From NCBI RefSeq assembly GCF_001693515.2, contig NZ_CP042968.1:5952001-6016000 (forward strand): a DNA stretch of 64,000 nucleotides, given 5' to 3'. The position numbers were made by a program, and so were the translations under genes. This DNA comes from Bradyrhizobium paxllaeri (lineage in GTDB: Bacteria > Pseudomonadota > Alphaproteobacteria > Rhizobiales > Xanthobacteraceae). Shown here piece by piece: positions 27,468-35,784 of this stretch. The notes below the pieces were generated by a model. It searched no databases, was not told where the DNA came from, and saw nothing but the letters and a program-made list of their open reading frames with translations. How positions within the stretch are numbered: the first letter of the stretch is position 1; each line of letters starts with the position of its first letter.

Positions 27468-27932
27468 GGGATTTCCGCCCCTCCTTTCGATCTTCTCCTG
27501 CCTATCAGGATGGACGCCGAAGCGCCCTGACTGCCTGACGATGAGGCCAAATTCGTCTCCACCTTCAGAGTGACCACGCCAGTTTGGCGACAACCGCGAA
27601 CAGCGCGTGTAAGAAAAAGGGCCTCGGAGCGGCGGCGCCGAAGCCCCTCTTTGAGCTGAGGATTGCATCTGGGGAAAGATGCACGTCTCAACTCACCACC
27701 ATGCAGCACGTTCCTAACGTCCAAGACGCCGCTCGACCCGCTTGCGGCTGGTCTCCGCCTTCTTAACGGCTTTCATTGCGGTGCCTCGTAACGCCACCTC
27801 GCAATTCTGCCCGCCAGCCAGACTGCGAAGCGCCTGACCTCGAAACGGAGAAATCCCACAAATGAGTCTACCACCGGACAGACGACTACTTGGTCGGCTG
27901 CCAAAGTGTTCTTCGGCGTGAGGAACATTCCT
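27468..27932. other. Intergenic region with one hairpin
   Basis: This 465 bp stretch contains the terminator-like hairpin listed separately and no supported gene. The open frames on the minus strand around 27714-28025 overlap a better-supported small plus-strand gene and look non-coding. Confidence 0.4.
27619..27653 (+). terminator. Candidate rho-independent terminator
   Basis: GGGCCTCGG and CCGAAGCCC form a GC-rich stem with one mismatch around a 10-nt loop, followed by CTCTTT. It could end transcription of the small gene at 27291, but the distance is 150 bp. Confidence 0.45.
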
Positions 27933-28022
27933 ATGGAGCGGGTAGAGCGTGGTTTCGCGATCACAGCGGCAACCGGGTTTGTGGTGCTCGTCGTCAGCCT
28001 GACTTGGTTGATGATGCTCTGA
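27933..28022 (+). CDS. 29-residue single-pass membrane peptide
   Basis: ATG 27933 to TGA 28022. MERVERGF, then a hydrophobic helix of about 18 residues (ITAATGFVVLVVSLTW) and a short end (LMML). A GAGGA ribosome-binding site lies 8 bp before the start. The layout, a few charged residues followed by one transmembrane helix, matches small membrane proteins of 25-35 residues that modulate larger membrane complexes. No family recognised. Two comparable peptides occur at 39260 and 39427. Confidence 0.5.
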   Translation: MERVERGFAITAATGFVVLVVSLTWLMML

Positions 28023-28061
28023 CACAACATGTACAGTACCCGAAAATCCTAGGAGTGAGAG

Positions 28062-28250
28062 TTGCGCAGCGTTGCGGAATACCTTGAACGGGCGACCCAG
28101 TTCGACGACCTCGCGGCGTCGGCCAGCGTTGAGGTTTTGCGGAAGCGATATGCCGATATCGCAGCGTGTTATCGATTGCTCGCCAAAGACCGAGAATGGC
28201 TGATCAGCACCGGCGCCATCGAGGCCGAGCAGACCGCTCTAGGACATTGA
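28062..28250 (+). CDS. Small helical protein, common in Bradyrhizobium-type genomes
   Basis: 62 aa, initiating at TTG 28062 with an AGGAGTGA ribosome-binding site a few bases upstream. It is all helical and acidic/basic mixed (VAEYLERATQFDDLAA, EVLRKRYADIAACYRLLAKDREWL). I recognise the general pattern from short hypothetical proteins of rhizobia but know no function. It lies 40 bp after the 29-residue membrane peptide and is convergent with the DUF6894 gene. Confidence 0.65.
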   Translation: MRSVAEYLERATQFDDLAASASVEVLRKRYADIAACYRLLAKDREWLISTGAIEAEQTALGH

Positions 28251-28252
28251 GT

Positions 28253-28495
28253 TCATCGTTCCTGGAGCCGCTCAATTTCGAACGCGCACCTGACCTTCAG
28301 TAGCGGCCCGCGGTCATCCCGGACTTGAATGCTCATGCGGTGGTCCGCGCTACGTTTGCCCATCGCATCCAAAGCCATTTCAGCCAGAGTGAGGGTGGCC
28401 TCCTCCTGCATGGCGTCAAAAGAGGATAGTTCGCGAGCTTCGTCGTCAGTTTGCAACGTGTCGCCGTCGCGAACGTCAAAATAGTAATGGCGCAT
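28253..28495 (-). CDS. DUF6894-like protein
   Basis: 80 aa. It starts MRHYYFDVRDGDTLQTDDEA, the typical opening of DUF6894 proteins (aromatic beta strands, then D-x-E-G/A-x-E-L), followed by an A-rich helix and a closing strand with VRDDRGPLLKVR. These are small single-domain proteins widespread in Rhizobiales, of unknown function. Its stop lies 2 bp from the stop of the convergent 62-aa gene. Confidence 0.75.
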   Translation of the reverse strand: MRHYYFDVRDGDTLQTDDEARELSSFDAMQEEATLTLAEMALDAMGKRSADHRMSIQVRDDRGPLLKVRCAFEIERLQER

Positions 28496-28524
28496 CGAAG
28501 CCCCTCGTTGCGGATGTCATGGCC

Positions 28525-28640
28525 AAAGCCCCAGCTCCGGGGGTTCAGAGCTGAGGCTGTTGCGGCGGCTCAGCCCTCACCCAGGGCTGACGCGGTATCC
28601 TCAGCATTGGGTCGGCGATCTCCGCCACAACAAAAGTTAG
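28525..28640 (+). repeat. Repeated element, copy 1: AGCCCCAGCTCC hairpin plus ACAACAAAAGTTA tail
   Basis: An imperfect stem AGCCCCAGCTC / GAGCTGAGGCT at 28527-28558 is followed about 70 bp later by ACAACAAAAGTTAG (28627-28640). The same two parts in the same order and similar spacing recur at 33730-33840. It ends 17 bp from the left end of the IS21 element. Confidence 0.5.
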
Positions 28641-28657
28641 TTGCCTTGCACTTTTTC

Positions 28658-28684
28658 TGTCATTCGGCCTGCAATATTGACCCC
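28658..28684. repeat. Left terminal inverted repeat of the IS21 element
   Basis: 27 bp, pairing with 31112-31138; 21 or so of 27 positions agree. A second, inner TTGACCCCC unit lies at about 28710-28720. Confidence 0.75.
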
Positions 28685-28771
28685 CTAAGCCGGGGGATCG
28701 GCGTCCAAAATTGACCCCCTATAGGTTGGGCTGTTGCGCTGCCTGCTTTGGAATGAAGCAGGTGGTCGGGG

Positions 28772-30273
28772 ATGCTGGTCGTGGAGACGATTGCGCGGAT
28801 ACGGCGCGAGCACTTCATCAAGGGCAAGACGATCAAGGAGATCGCCCGTGACCTGAAGGTGTCGCGGAACACGGTCCGGAAGGTGCTGAGGTCGGGAGAG
28901 ACCTCCTTCGAGTACGAGCGGCAGGTCCAGCCGCGGCCAAAGCTGGGGCGATGGGCGTCGGAGCTCGATAGGCTGCTGGCGGCCAACGCGGCTAAATCGG
29001 CTCGTGAACAGCTGACGCTGATCCGGATCTTCGAAGAGCTGCGCGGCCGCGGCTACGACGGCGGTTACGATGCCGTGCGGCGTTACGCCAGGCGGTGGAG
29101 CAAGGAGCGCGGGCAATCGACCGCGGCGGCTTATGTCCCGCTGAGTTTTGCGCCAGGCGAAGCCTACCAGTTCGACTGGAGCCACGAGGTGGTTCTGTTG
29201 AGCGGGACCACGGTGATGGTGAAGGTCGCCCATGTCCGGCTCTGCCACAGCCGCATGCTGTTCGCGCGGGCCTATCCGCGTGAGACGCAGGAGATGGTGT
29301 TCGACGCCCACGATCGGGCGTTCGCGCTGTTCAAGGGCACCTGTAGTCGCGGCATCTACGACAACATGAAGACCGCGGTCGAGACGATCTTCGTCGGCAA
29401 GGATCGCCGCTACAATCGCCGTTTCTTGCAGATGTGCAGCCACTACCTGGTCGACGCCCGGTGGCCTGCACGCCGGCCTCGGGCTGGGAGAAGGGCCAGG
29501 TCGAGAACCAGGTTGGGCTGGTCAGGGAACGCTTCTTCACGCCGCGGCTGCGGTTCAAAAACCTGGACGAGTTAAACGCCTGGCTGCTCGATAAATGTAT
29601 CGCCTACGCCAAGGCGCACCGCCATCCGGAGCTGTCCGAGCAGACGATCTGGGAAGTGTTCGAAGCCGAACGACCCAAGCTCGTTCCCTATGCCGGCCGG
29701 TTTGACGGCTTCCATGCGGTGCCGGCGTCGGTCTCGAAGACCTGCCTGGTGCGCTTCGACAACAACAAGTACTCGGTCACGGCCAGCGCGGTCGGACGGC
29801 CGGTTGAGGTCCAGGCCTATGCCGATCGCATCGTGATCCGTCAGGATGGGCGCATCGTTGCGGAGCATCCGCGATCCTTCGGACGCGGCGAGACGACCTA
29901 CGATCCCTGGCATTATGTGCCAGTGCTGGCTCGCAAACCCGGCGCCTTGCGCAATGGCGCTCCCTTCAAGGACTGGGTGCTGCCGGCCGCGATCGAGCGG
30001 ATCCGGCGCAGGCTTACCAGCACCGACGATGGCAATCGGCAGATGGTCGACATCCTCAACGCGGTGCTGACTGACGGTCTGCCCGCGGTGGAAGCCGCCT
30101 GTGCCGAAGCCCTCGGTCATGGCGTCCATTCTGCCGATGTCGTGCTTAACATCCTGGCTCGTCAACGCGAACCCGCCCCACCGGCCAACATCATGACGCC
30201 GGCCGCACTGACGCTTCGCCATGCGCCGATCGCCGATTGTGCTCGCTACGACAACCTCCGGAGGACCATCTGA
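28772..30273 (+). pseudogene. istA: IS21 transposase IstA, frameshifted
   Basis: The first frame (28772 to about 29460) holds the N-terminal helix-turn-helix (TIKEIARDLKVSRNTVRKVLR) and the first two catalytic acidic residues (QFDWSHE and IYDNMKTA). At about 29455-29465, in the GTCGACGCCCGGTGGCC stretch, the frame changes. The rest (CTPASGWEKGQVENQVGLVRERFF with the catalytic Glu, through to 30273) is in another frame. Together they would give an IstA of normal length, about 500 aa. The shift is a loss of one base or gain of two. Without frameshifting, no protein carries the full DDE triad, so the element is probably not autonomous. Confidence 0.8.
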
Positions 30274-31136
30274 TGGAACGAACCCAAATCTTCGACCTCA
30301 TGGGCGAACTCAAGCTCTACGGGATGAAGGCCGCCTTCGACGAGATCATGGCGACTGCGGTCAAGCGCCAGCACGAACCCCAGCGCATTGTCGGCGACCT
30401 GCTCAACGCCGAGATCAACGAGAAGCAGGCCCGGTCGATCAAGTACCAGCTCACCATCGCCAAGCTGCCGCTTGCCAAGGACCTCGAGGACTTCCAGTTC
30501 GACGGCACGCCGATCAACCGGACGCTGGTCAATGACATCGCCGGCGGCGGCTTCATCGCCCAGCAACGCAACGTCGTGCTGGTCGGCGGCACCGGCACCG
30601 GCAAGACCCATCTGGCCATCGCAATCGCCAGGAGCTGCATCCGATCCGGTGCCCGTGGCCGCTTCTACAACGTGGTCGATCTCGTCAACCGCCTCGAGAT
30701 CGAGACCCGCAACGGACGGCAGGGCCGGCTTGCTGAGCATCTGACCCGGATGGACTTCATCGTCCTGGACGAGCTCGGATATTTGCCCTTCGCCCAGTCC
30801 GGCGGCCAGCTTCTGTTCCATCTCGTCAGCCGGCTCTATGAGCGTGCCTCCGTCATCGTCACCACCAATCTTGCGTTCGGAGAATGGCCCAGCGTGTTCG
30901 GCGACGCCAAGATGACCACCGCGCTGCTCGACCGCTTGACCCATCACTGCGACATCGTCGAGACCGGCAATGACAGCTGGCGATTCAAAAGCCGCGACGA
31001 CGATCACGCAACCCGCGCTCGTCTCGTCTCCGCAATCCCGGCCAGCTCCGACGAGCCGAGCGCTACCGCCAAACCTCGCCGCTCAAAGGGGTCAAAATTG
31101 GAAGCCGATGAGGGGTCAAATTTGAACGCCGATTGA
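30273..31136 (+). CDS. istB: IS21-family helper ATPase IstB
   Basis: 287 aa. ATG 30273 overlaps the istA stop. It is an AAA+ ATPase of the DnaC/IstB type with Walker [10 protein letters not shown], Walker [10 protein letters not shown] and sensor-1 VIVTTNLAF, preceded by the N-terminal helical domain. The last codons run into the right terminal repeat of the element. IstB helps IstA choose and capture target DNA. The reading frame is intact, unlike istA. Confidence 0.9.
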   Translation: MERTQIFDLMGELKLYGMKAAFDEIMATAVKRQHEPQRIVGDLLNAEINEKQARSIKYQLTIAKLPLAKDLEDFQFDGTPINRTLVNDIAGGGFIAQQRNVVLVGGTGTGKTHLAIAIARSCIRSGARGRFYNVVDLVNRLEIETRNGRQGRLAEHLTRMDFIVLDELGYLPFAQSGGQLLFHLVSRLYERASVIVTTNLAFGEWPSVFGDAKMTTALLDRLTHHCDIVETGNDSWRFKSRDDDHATRARLVSAIPASSDEPSATAKPRRSKGSKLEADEGSNLNAD

Positions 31137-31138
31137 CA
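31112..31138. repeat. Right terminal inverted repeat of the IS21 element
   Basis: 27 bp inverted match to 28658-28684. It includes the end of istB. A second inner unit GGGGTCAAAATTGGAAGCC lies just upstream at 31089-31107. Confidence 0.75.
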
Positions 31139-31480
31139 CACGTAGCGTGCATTCTTTGGCAAGGCGGCCTTTGGCAAGGCGGCGCGATGGCGGCGCTTGT
31201 CGGAAGTCGTCCTTAAAACACCGCGCACCCAGCCGAGCTCGTCGAAATTTACGAGCAGCGGATGCACAGTGGTGGCATGGCCGAGCGCGCCGTCGCGCAG
31301 AGCGCCGATGAGCGCCAAATCATCGTCCCAAGCGGCGAAGTTGAGTGTGGCGTCGAACGTCCGTTCGATTTTCCGGCGGCATTCGCCGGCCGCCGGCTTA
31401 CGCCGGAGAACCGGTCGGACTTCGAAGCCGCTATTCGGCTGGAGACACACCAGAGTGACACCTGTCCCGTCCGTCACCAT
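31139..31480 (-). pseudogene. Hypothetical gene truncated at its 3' end by the IS21 element
   Basis: A minus-strand frame with good coding character runs from about 31480 to the IS end. It includes LVCLQPNSGFEVRPVL, a basic CRRKIERTF part, FAAWDDDLALIGALRDGALG and NFDELGWVRGVLRTT. It then enters the IS terminal repeat, so the natural C-terminus is lost. A tandem AAGGCGGCCTTTGGC-type duplication lies at the end. I do not recognise the family. No matching C-terminal piece is evident on the other side of the element. Confidence 0.4.
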
Positions 31481-31690
31481 CTTGCCGCCCTCCCGAAGTT
31501 TCTGGACAATCTAACTGCACGACTAAGAAGGTCACCTCATTGCAGACGACCGACGAGCGCATTGCAACTAATCCCGCCGCTCAGGGTTTCCAAGCGGACA
31601 CGGGCATGCCTCCTGTTGAATTGGGTCACGGCCGCTTACTAGCGTTCGTGGTCGAGGGCTCATCTCGGGACAAATCAAGGACGTATTCCC

Positions 31691-31978
31691 ATGAAGATTG
31701 CGATCGTATGTGCCACAGCGTTGTTGTTGTCCGGCGCGAGCGCCTATGCGCAGGGAAACCCCTCAGGCCGTGGCTCGGTTACTGGAGATCCTGCTGCCCG
31801 CTCGGCGAATCCAAATGCAGATCCGACGCCTAGGGGCAGGTCCACAAATAACCCCAGCGGCAGCGGAACCTCTGCTTCGGGCGGCAGGGACGATAATGCC
31901 GATCAAGGCCGAGACACGATGCCAGAAACCGCCAAGCAAGCTACGCCGCAAGCCCAGCAAAAGGGATTGCCGAAGTAG
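31691..31978 (+). CDS. Small secreted low-complexity protein
   Basis: 95 aa. Sec signal peptide MKIAIVCATALLLSGASAYA, cleavage before QGNPSG. The mature part is disordered, rich in Gly, Ser, Asn, Pro and Asp (GSGTSASGGRDD) with a QQKGLPK end. An AAGGA ribosome-binding site lies 8 bp upstream. It belongs with the other small exported hydrophilic proteins of this region (32173, 36494, 61468, 62164), which resemble desiccation- or salt-responsive hydrophilins in composition. No known domain. Confidence 0.65.
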   Translation: MKIAIVCATALLLSGASAYAQGNPSGRGSVTGDPAARSANPNADPTPRGRSTNNPSGSGTSASGGRDDNADQGRDTMPETAKQATPQAQQKGLPK

Positions 31979-32113
31979 TTTATCCGGGCTGACAGGCGCG
32001 GTTTCAGATCATCTCCCTTACTCACATTCTGCTAAGTCACTGCCTCGATCGCGCGCTTTGCGAGGGTTTCGCGCGGCGTACGCAGCTATCTTTTGAAATA
32101 GCAACCGGCACTA

Positions 32114-32138
32114 GGAAACGTCGGGAAGTTCGCGCGTT
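32114..32138 (+). promoter_or_regulatory. EcfG-like promoter, GGAAA-N16-CGTT
   Basis: GGAAA at 32114-32118 and CGTT at 32135-32138 lie 34 bp before ATG 32173. One mismatch to the GGAAC consensus. The paralogous gene ending at 61468 has the same GGAAA variant. Confidence 0.55.
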
Positions 32139-32172
32139 AGCGGACCGAAGCAACGTACTAAAGGAGAGACGT

Positions 32173-32475
32173 ATGCGAACGGCAGCTCTCGCGATGATTG
32201 TCGTTGCCGGAAGCGCGATTGCGTTCCAAGCAACGGCACAACAGCAACAGGCCGCACCTAGTGAGCTAACCAAGCAGCAGATGGACAAAGGGCTCAAGAC
32301 CAGCGAGCCCAACGACCAGATGCAGCGTGATGCCGACAAAGGGGTCAAGACCCGCAACTCCGGAGAATCTGGATACGTGGGCGATCAAGACAAGCCGGGA
32401 GCGTCTGCCCATCCGCCGGGCCGGCCGAACAGTCAGCAAACCACGGGTAGCGGCCAGACTGGCGCCCCGAAATAA
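32173..32475 (+). CDS. Small secreted protein with DKGxKTRNSGExG motif (paralogue 1)
   Basis: 100 aa, ATG 32173 with AAGGAGAG ribosome-binding site. Signal peptide of about 22 residues (ending AFQATAQ). The mature part is hydrophilic. It shares the motif ADKGxKTRNSGExGxVG, then KPGASAHPPGRP, with the protein encoded at 61468-61773. Within this protein a shorter version of the motif (MDKGLKTSEPND) precedes the full one, suggesting internal duplication. No known family. The promoter-like element upstream suggests expression in the general stress response. Confidence 0.75.
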   Translation: MRTAALAMIVVAGSAIAFQATAQQQQAAPSELTKQQMDKGLKTSEPNDQMQRDADKGVKTRNSGESGYVGDQDKPGASAHPPGRPNSQQTTGSGQTGAPK

Positions 32476-32596
32476 AATAGCGTTGCTCACATCTTGAGAG
32501 CTGCGGCAAGGCCAGCCTCTCGGCGATAGCTGATCGGCACGTAAAGCGGCAGGAATTGCGTTAGGAGCGCGCCGCGGCGGCTGCGATGGATCGGAC

Positions 32597-32906
32597 AAAG
32601 TTCGAGAAGTTCGGCAAGGACCCGAGCGGCACGCAGTGTCCTGCGATCGACGGCATCAAAGGAGGCTGACGAGACTGCGGGTGAAGATCGAAGACAAGGC
32701 GGTGCTGGACGCTGCCCTCGTCGCAGTCACGCAGGCCGTCGAGCCCTATGAAATGTGCCGCTACGGCACGCTGATCGCTCGGGCCGAAGGGTTCGGCCAC
32801 GACGAGATCGTTCGCCTCCTGACGACCAATCTGAACGAGGAAAAAGCGGCGAATACCAAGCTCAACACGGTGGCACTGCGGAAGGGCGTCAACGCGGGGA
32901 GCGATG
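32597..32906 (+). pseudogene. Degenerate 5'-truncated copy of the DUF892 gene at 46896
   Basis: Nucleotide sequence closely matches the 3' two-thirds of 46896-47411, from FEKxGKxPxGTQCPAIDGI through to LNTVALRKGVNA. Two single-base insertions near 32655-32690 and loss of one codon break the frame, and the first 70 codons are missing. The ferritin-like metal-ligand His in AVEHYE is Pro (AVEPYE), which confirms loss of function. It reflects duplication or recombination between two places 14 kb apart. It is counted as dead. Confidence 0.75.
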
Positions 32907-33048
32907 ATCGCCCGGCCATGTACGACTCGGCTTGCGCGCGTTTGTGTCCTAATCCCCACACTGGGACTGAAAAGCGTCTGTTTGTTGCTTTTCGAACCGA
33001 CAGGTCAAATGCGTTCATTCCATGCTCTGGTCGGTTGGGAGCCAATAA

Positions 33049-33285
33049 ATGGATCGTTCAATTATTGCCGATGTTCCGCGCGACAAATATGTCGAGCGAT
33101 GTAAGCAACGAGCCTTCGATTATCTCGACCGAGGCGACCTCAGAAACGCGGTCGCCTCGTTCGTCAACAATATGAATGCCCGTCCCGATTGCGAATTGCC
33201 ACAGCACTTGGCCGCGCTTGGCGATTTGCTGCTGACGAGGCACGATGCGCTCGGCTGGAAGGCGCTGATCGAGGAGTTTAGATAA
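33049..33285 (+). CDS. Small conserved hypothetical protein
   Basis: 78 aa, ATG 33049 preceded by GGGAG. Helical throughout: DVPRDKYVERCKQRAFDYLDRGDLRNAVASF, then a second helix pair around GDLLLTRHDALGWKALIEEF. The repeated helix-turn-helix layout resembles one or two TPR-like hairpins, with typical small and aromatic spacing. Coding bias is good. No family name known. Confidence 0.65.
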   Translation: MDRSIIADVPRDKYVERCKQRAFDYLDRGDLRNAVASFVNNMNARPDCELPQHLAALGDLLLTRHDALGWKALIEEFR

Positions 33286-33480
33286 CGATTTCGCCCAGTG
33301 CCAGACCGCCGTCTCTTTCGGCCGGATCATAGTCGGGAAAGCCGAGCATGCGCTTGTTCTACGCCTCGCAGGCGAGCCGGTCCGCTTTCTTGCGTGCTTC
33401 CGTCTCGAACTTGCCGTGCAGTACGCCTAATCGCCGCCAAGGAATTAGGAACTCCGCCCGTTTATTCCGGTTGCCCGGAC

Positions 33481-33759
33481 ATGGATAGTGCACTTGTCAC
33501 ACGCAACCAGTTCAATGTCACCCGGGAAGGGGTCGTTCATAAGCCCACCGATGCCGCCTTCATCCCGGCTCCCGGTAACCCATATTCGGGAAGATTTCGA
33601 GTGGGCCAACTCGCTAATCAGCCCCCAACTGCGAAGGCCTATCCAGTGCCGGATGTTATGAGGCTGATGGGAGAATTATGGGAAGAGTTCGTGACTAGCA
33701 ACCCGGAGCAAGAAGCCAAGGTTAGCACCAAGAGCCCCAGCTCCAGGACGTGGAGCTGA
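33481..33759 (+). CDS. Small hypothetical protein, Bradyrhizobium-type
   Basis: 92 aa from ATG 33481; upstream in-frame sequence is Cys/Arg-rich and looks non-coding. The N-terminus (MDSALVTRNQFNVTREGVVHKPTDAAFIP, then GNPYSG) is of a kind I associate with conserved short rhizobial proteins, with a beta-rich first half and a helix VMRLMGELWEEF. The last residues and the stop lie inside the hairpin of the second repeat element, so the true C-terminus may have been altered by that element. Function unknown. Confidence 0.55.
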   Translation: MDSALVTRNQFNVTREGVVHKPTDAAFIPAPGNPYSGRFRVGQLANQPPTAKAYPVPDVMRLMGELWEEFVTSNPEQEAKVSTKSPSSRTWS

Positions 33760-33840
33760 GGCTCTTGGAGGCCAGAACCACAAAGGGCCACGCCGAAATC
33801 AAAACACCGGGCAGCCGTCGCCCGCTACAACAAAAGTTAA
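33730..33840 (+). repeat. Repeated element, copy 2: hairpin plus ACAACAAAAGTTA tail
   Basis: A strong stem AAGAGCCCCAGCTCC / GGAGCTGAGGCTCTT (33730-33766) is followed by ACAACAAAAGTTAA at 33827-33840, the same order as in 28525-28640. The hairpin could also terminate the gene at 33481. Confidence 0.55.
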
Positions 33841-34813
33841 CCGCGCTCGGTCGACAGCAAGTCACCGGAACACAATGACTGCGCCGACATTTCGGTTGCT
33901 AGAGCGAACGGAACGATGCGGTCTTTCCTCAGTGCGACAATACTCGCTGGGTTTGTGAAACCACTTCGATCGGCCGTTCTTGGGAGAACGGGCCTGTGGT
34001 TGCGGTGGCGCTGCCCGAACTGCAAAAAAACCGATCCGGCCGATCCGGACGACGTGCCAGTAATGCCTGCGATCTTTAAGCCGATCTCAACTAGCGCATC
34101 AGCGCGGGCCAGGTAAGCCGAGCGTTCTTTAAGTCCTTAGGTCAGAGAGCCAACTAAAGAGGCATTGTCCGCCGCCGACCGCGTTGATGCCGCATTCGCG
34201 GCGTCGGAGATCTTTTTAGCGGCGGAGCGCTCACCGACGACCTGTCCGCAGTGAGCGGGAGACGGCCCCCGCTCACGCGGGGCCGTCTCCATTTTGCGGG
34301 GGCGGGCGTCCCTGCCCCCTGCGCAACTGTTCGTAGCGAGACACGCTTGGGCCTTGCCGCCAGCGCTGATGCTGCTTCGACACGGTTCACAAGTGTTGTG
34401 CGAGCAACCTTCCTGAGGTGCATGGGGTGCGGAATCACCCTTCAGAGCACCGCGTTTTCGCAAGGTTATCGCGGAACGTGGCAGCAGCAGGCCTGCACGC
34501 CCGACGTCTGGCGACTCTGCAGCGAGCACGGCGCCCTTGGTTCGCTTCGGCGCCCCTGCAATCGAGAGGGTCGAACGGCCCGCATCGTGGAGAATCCCGG
34601 GCCTCGTAAATAATATTCCCATGAGTCCGGTACCGGACGGTCAAAGGTTCCGGATGGACCTACCGTCCAAGCACCACCGCACGGCCCCCGGCATCTATCG
34701 GTGTTGAGACCGCTTGGCTGTGCTCCCCGGCGCCAGGGGCCGTTTTCGCTCTGTAGAACCCGATGAAGCCTTTGCGGGAGTATAGGCCCTGACATTCGGC
34801 ACCACAGGATGCT
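33841..34813. other. Long region without confident genes
   Basis: About 970 bp. A plus-strand frame 33916-34116 (with CPNCKK near its middle) and several Arg/Pro-rich minus frames are open but show neither ribosome-binding sites nor coherent domain sequence. One strong terminator hairpin is present (listed). This looks like decayed accessory DNA. Confidence 0.45.
34258..34295 (+). terminator. Strong hairpin followed by ATTTT
   Basis: GGAGACGGCCCC and GGGGCCGTCTCC form a perfect 12-bp stem with an 8-9 nt loop, then ATTTTG. It has the form of a rho-independent terminator, but no gene that I can support ends just before it. Confidence 0.6.
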
Positions 34814-35374
34814 TCAGCCGCGCTTGGCTCTCGATGCGTAGCCGGCGGTAACCTCGTCTTTGTGGCCGGCGAACGCAGCCAGTACTTCGGCCTTCTCGCG
34901 CTTCGGGACCTTGGCGAAGTCGAGTGCCCGCCTCAGTTCCGCTGCGACCTCGTCGAATTCCGCCGGGGAGATCCGCAAGTCCCGGTGCGCCTCCTCAAGG
35001 CCAAGGGGCGTCGCGCCAGGCCTAGTGGCCTTGAATTGCAACGGCCCACCCGAAACGTCACAGACCCACAGTGTTCGCATGAACTTGAGACCTGGTAGTC
35101 GTTTCAGATTCTTGGTGTGCCATTCCCTCAGCTGCGGGTTTTTGGACTTCTGGCCGACGATAGGGTTCTTGACGACAGCGTCGCTGAAGTGATCCACGAC
35201 CGCTGCAATGGCGAAAACGCCGCCAAGTCGCTCATACAGGCTTTTGTCCGGCGTGGTTTGCTTGCCCTGCGCATACGCTTGATCGGCCCCCGCCAAAGCC
35301 GCCGGGGCGGCTGTCAGCGCCAACCCTGCGACTACACTTCGTCTGCTGATGGAAGTTGAACGAGCCCTTGGCAT
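34814..35374 (-). CDS. Group 1 truncated haemoglobin, exported (Tat-type signal)
   Basis: 186 aa from ATG 35374, which has a perfect AAGGAGGT site 5-6 bp upstream. A signal with SISRRSVVAGLALTAAP is twin-arginine-like. The mature part has the trHb1 pattern: LYERLGGVFAIAAVVDHF in the first helices, GGP at the E-F region and the proximal-His region LEEAHRDLRISPAEFDEVAAEL. Exported truncated globins are unusual but occur in Rhizobiales; roles include NO or O2 chemistry and peroxide handling in the periplasm. Haem ligation is judged from family alignment only. Confidence 0.78.
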   Translation of the reverse strand: MPRARSTSISRRSVVAGLALTAAPAALAGADQAYAQGKQTTPDKSLYERLGGVFAIAAVVDHFSDAVVKNPIVGQKSKNPQLREWHTKNLKRLPGLKFMRTLWVCDVSGGPLQFKATRPGATPLGLEEAHRDLRISPAEFDEVAAELRRALDFAKVPKREKAEVLAAFAGHKDEVTAGYASRAKRG

Positions 35375-35784
35375 TGGTACCTCCTTATGTCGGGTTCGAA
35401 AAGCCCTGCAGCTCGGCACCGTCTGCAAGCGAGCGGTGCGCATGGCCGCGGCCTTGTCGGTGACCGCCGTGCTGCCCATCGGATGGTTTTGAATGGAAAA
35501 GGTTCCCGGAGAACTTCGGAGTTAGATTCAAACCCGCGGCGCCGTCGTGACTTCGAAATGCACGGTTTGGATCAAATGCAGACATGGACGAGCAGAATTA
35601 CGCGCTTTGCCGCTCCCGCCAGAAGTCCGCGACGCCCCTCCGGCTGATCCAGCCGCGCTCATCCCGACTTGCGGTTGTTAATTCGGTGTCGCGACGATAG
35701 ATCGGAAATACGTTCCTCGAAACAGGAACGTCCCCATAGGGGTCGAGTTAATTCGATCAAACCCACCTTTGAGGGAGTCTAGTC
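35375..35784. promoter_or_regulatory. Divergent intergenic region (globin and PRC-barrel genes)
   Basis: 410 bp between divergent genes. It holds the EcfG-like site for the PRC-barrel gene and the inverted repeat CGTTCC-N8-GGAACG at 35711-35730, which overlaps that site's -35 box. No gene seen. Confidence 0.5.
35725..35749 (+). promoter_or_regulatory. EcfG-like promoter, GGAAC-N16-AGTT
   Basis: GGAAC 35725-35729, AGTT 35746-35749, 36 bp before ATG 35785. The -35 box is also the right arm of the palindrome CGTTCC-N8-GGAACG. Confidence 0.65.

Larger units (their letters stand above)
28658..31138 (+). mobile_element. IS21-family insertion sequence, about 2.48 kb
   Basis: The element contains istA (frameshifted) and istB in the usual order with TGATG overlap. 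Its ends match as imperfect inverted repeats: TGTCATTCGGCCTGCAATAT on the left and TGTCAATCGGCGTTCAAATT (reverse strand) on the right, both running on to TTGACCCC or ATTGACCCC. Internal repeats of the TTGACCCC unit occur at both ends, as in other IS21 members. I see no target duplication (left flank ACTTTTTC, right flank CACGTAGC), so the insertion is old or one flank was rearranged. Confidence 0.88.

Noticed and set aside
33290..33420. Minus-strand stretch reading GKFETEARKKADRLACEA, stop, MLGFPDYDPAERDGG
   Set aside because: Looks like a remnant of a small gene, but a stop interrupts it and I cannot assign a family, so it is not listed as a feature.
33916..34116. 66-codon plus-strand frame with CPNCKK
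   Set aside because: Only one CxxC pair, no second zinc pair, and no ribosome-binding site or conservation evidence.
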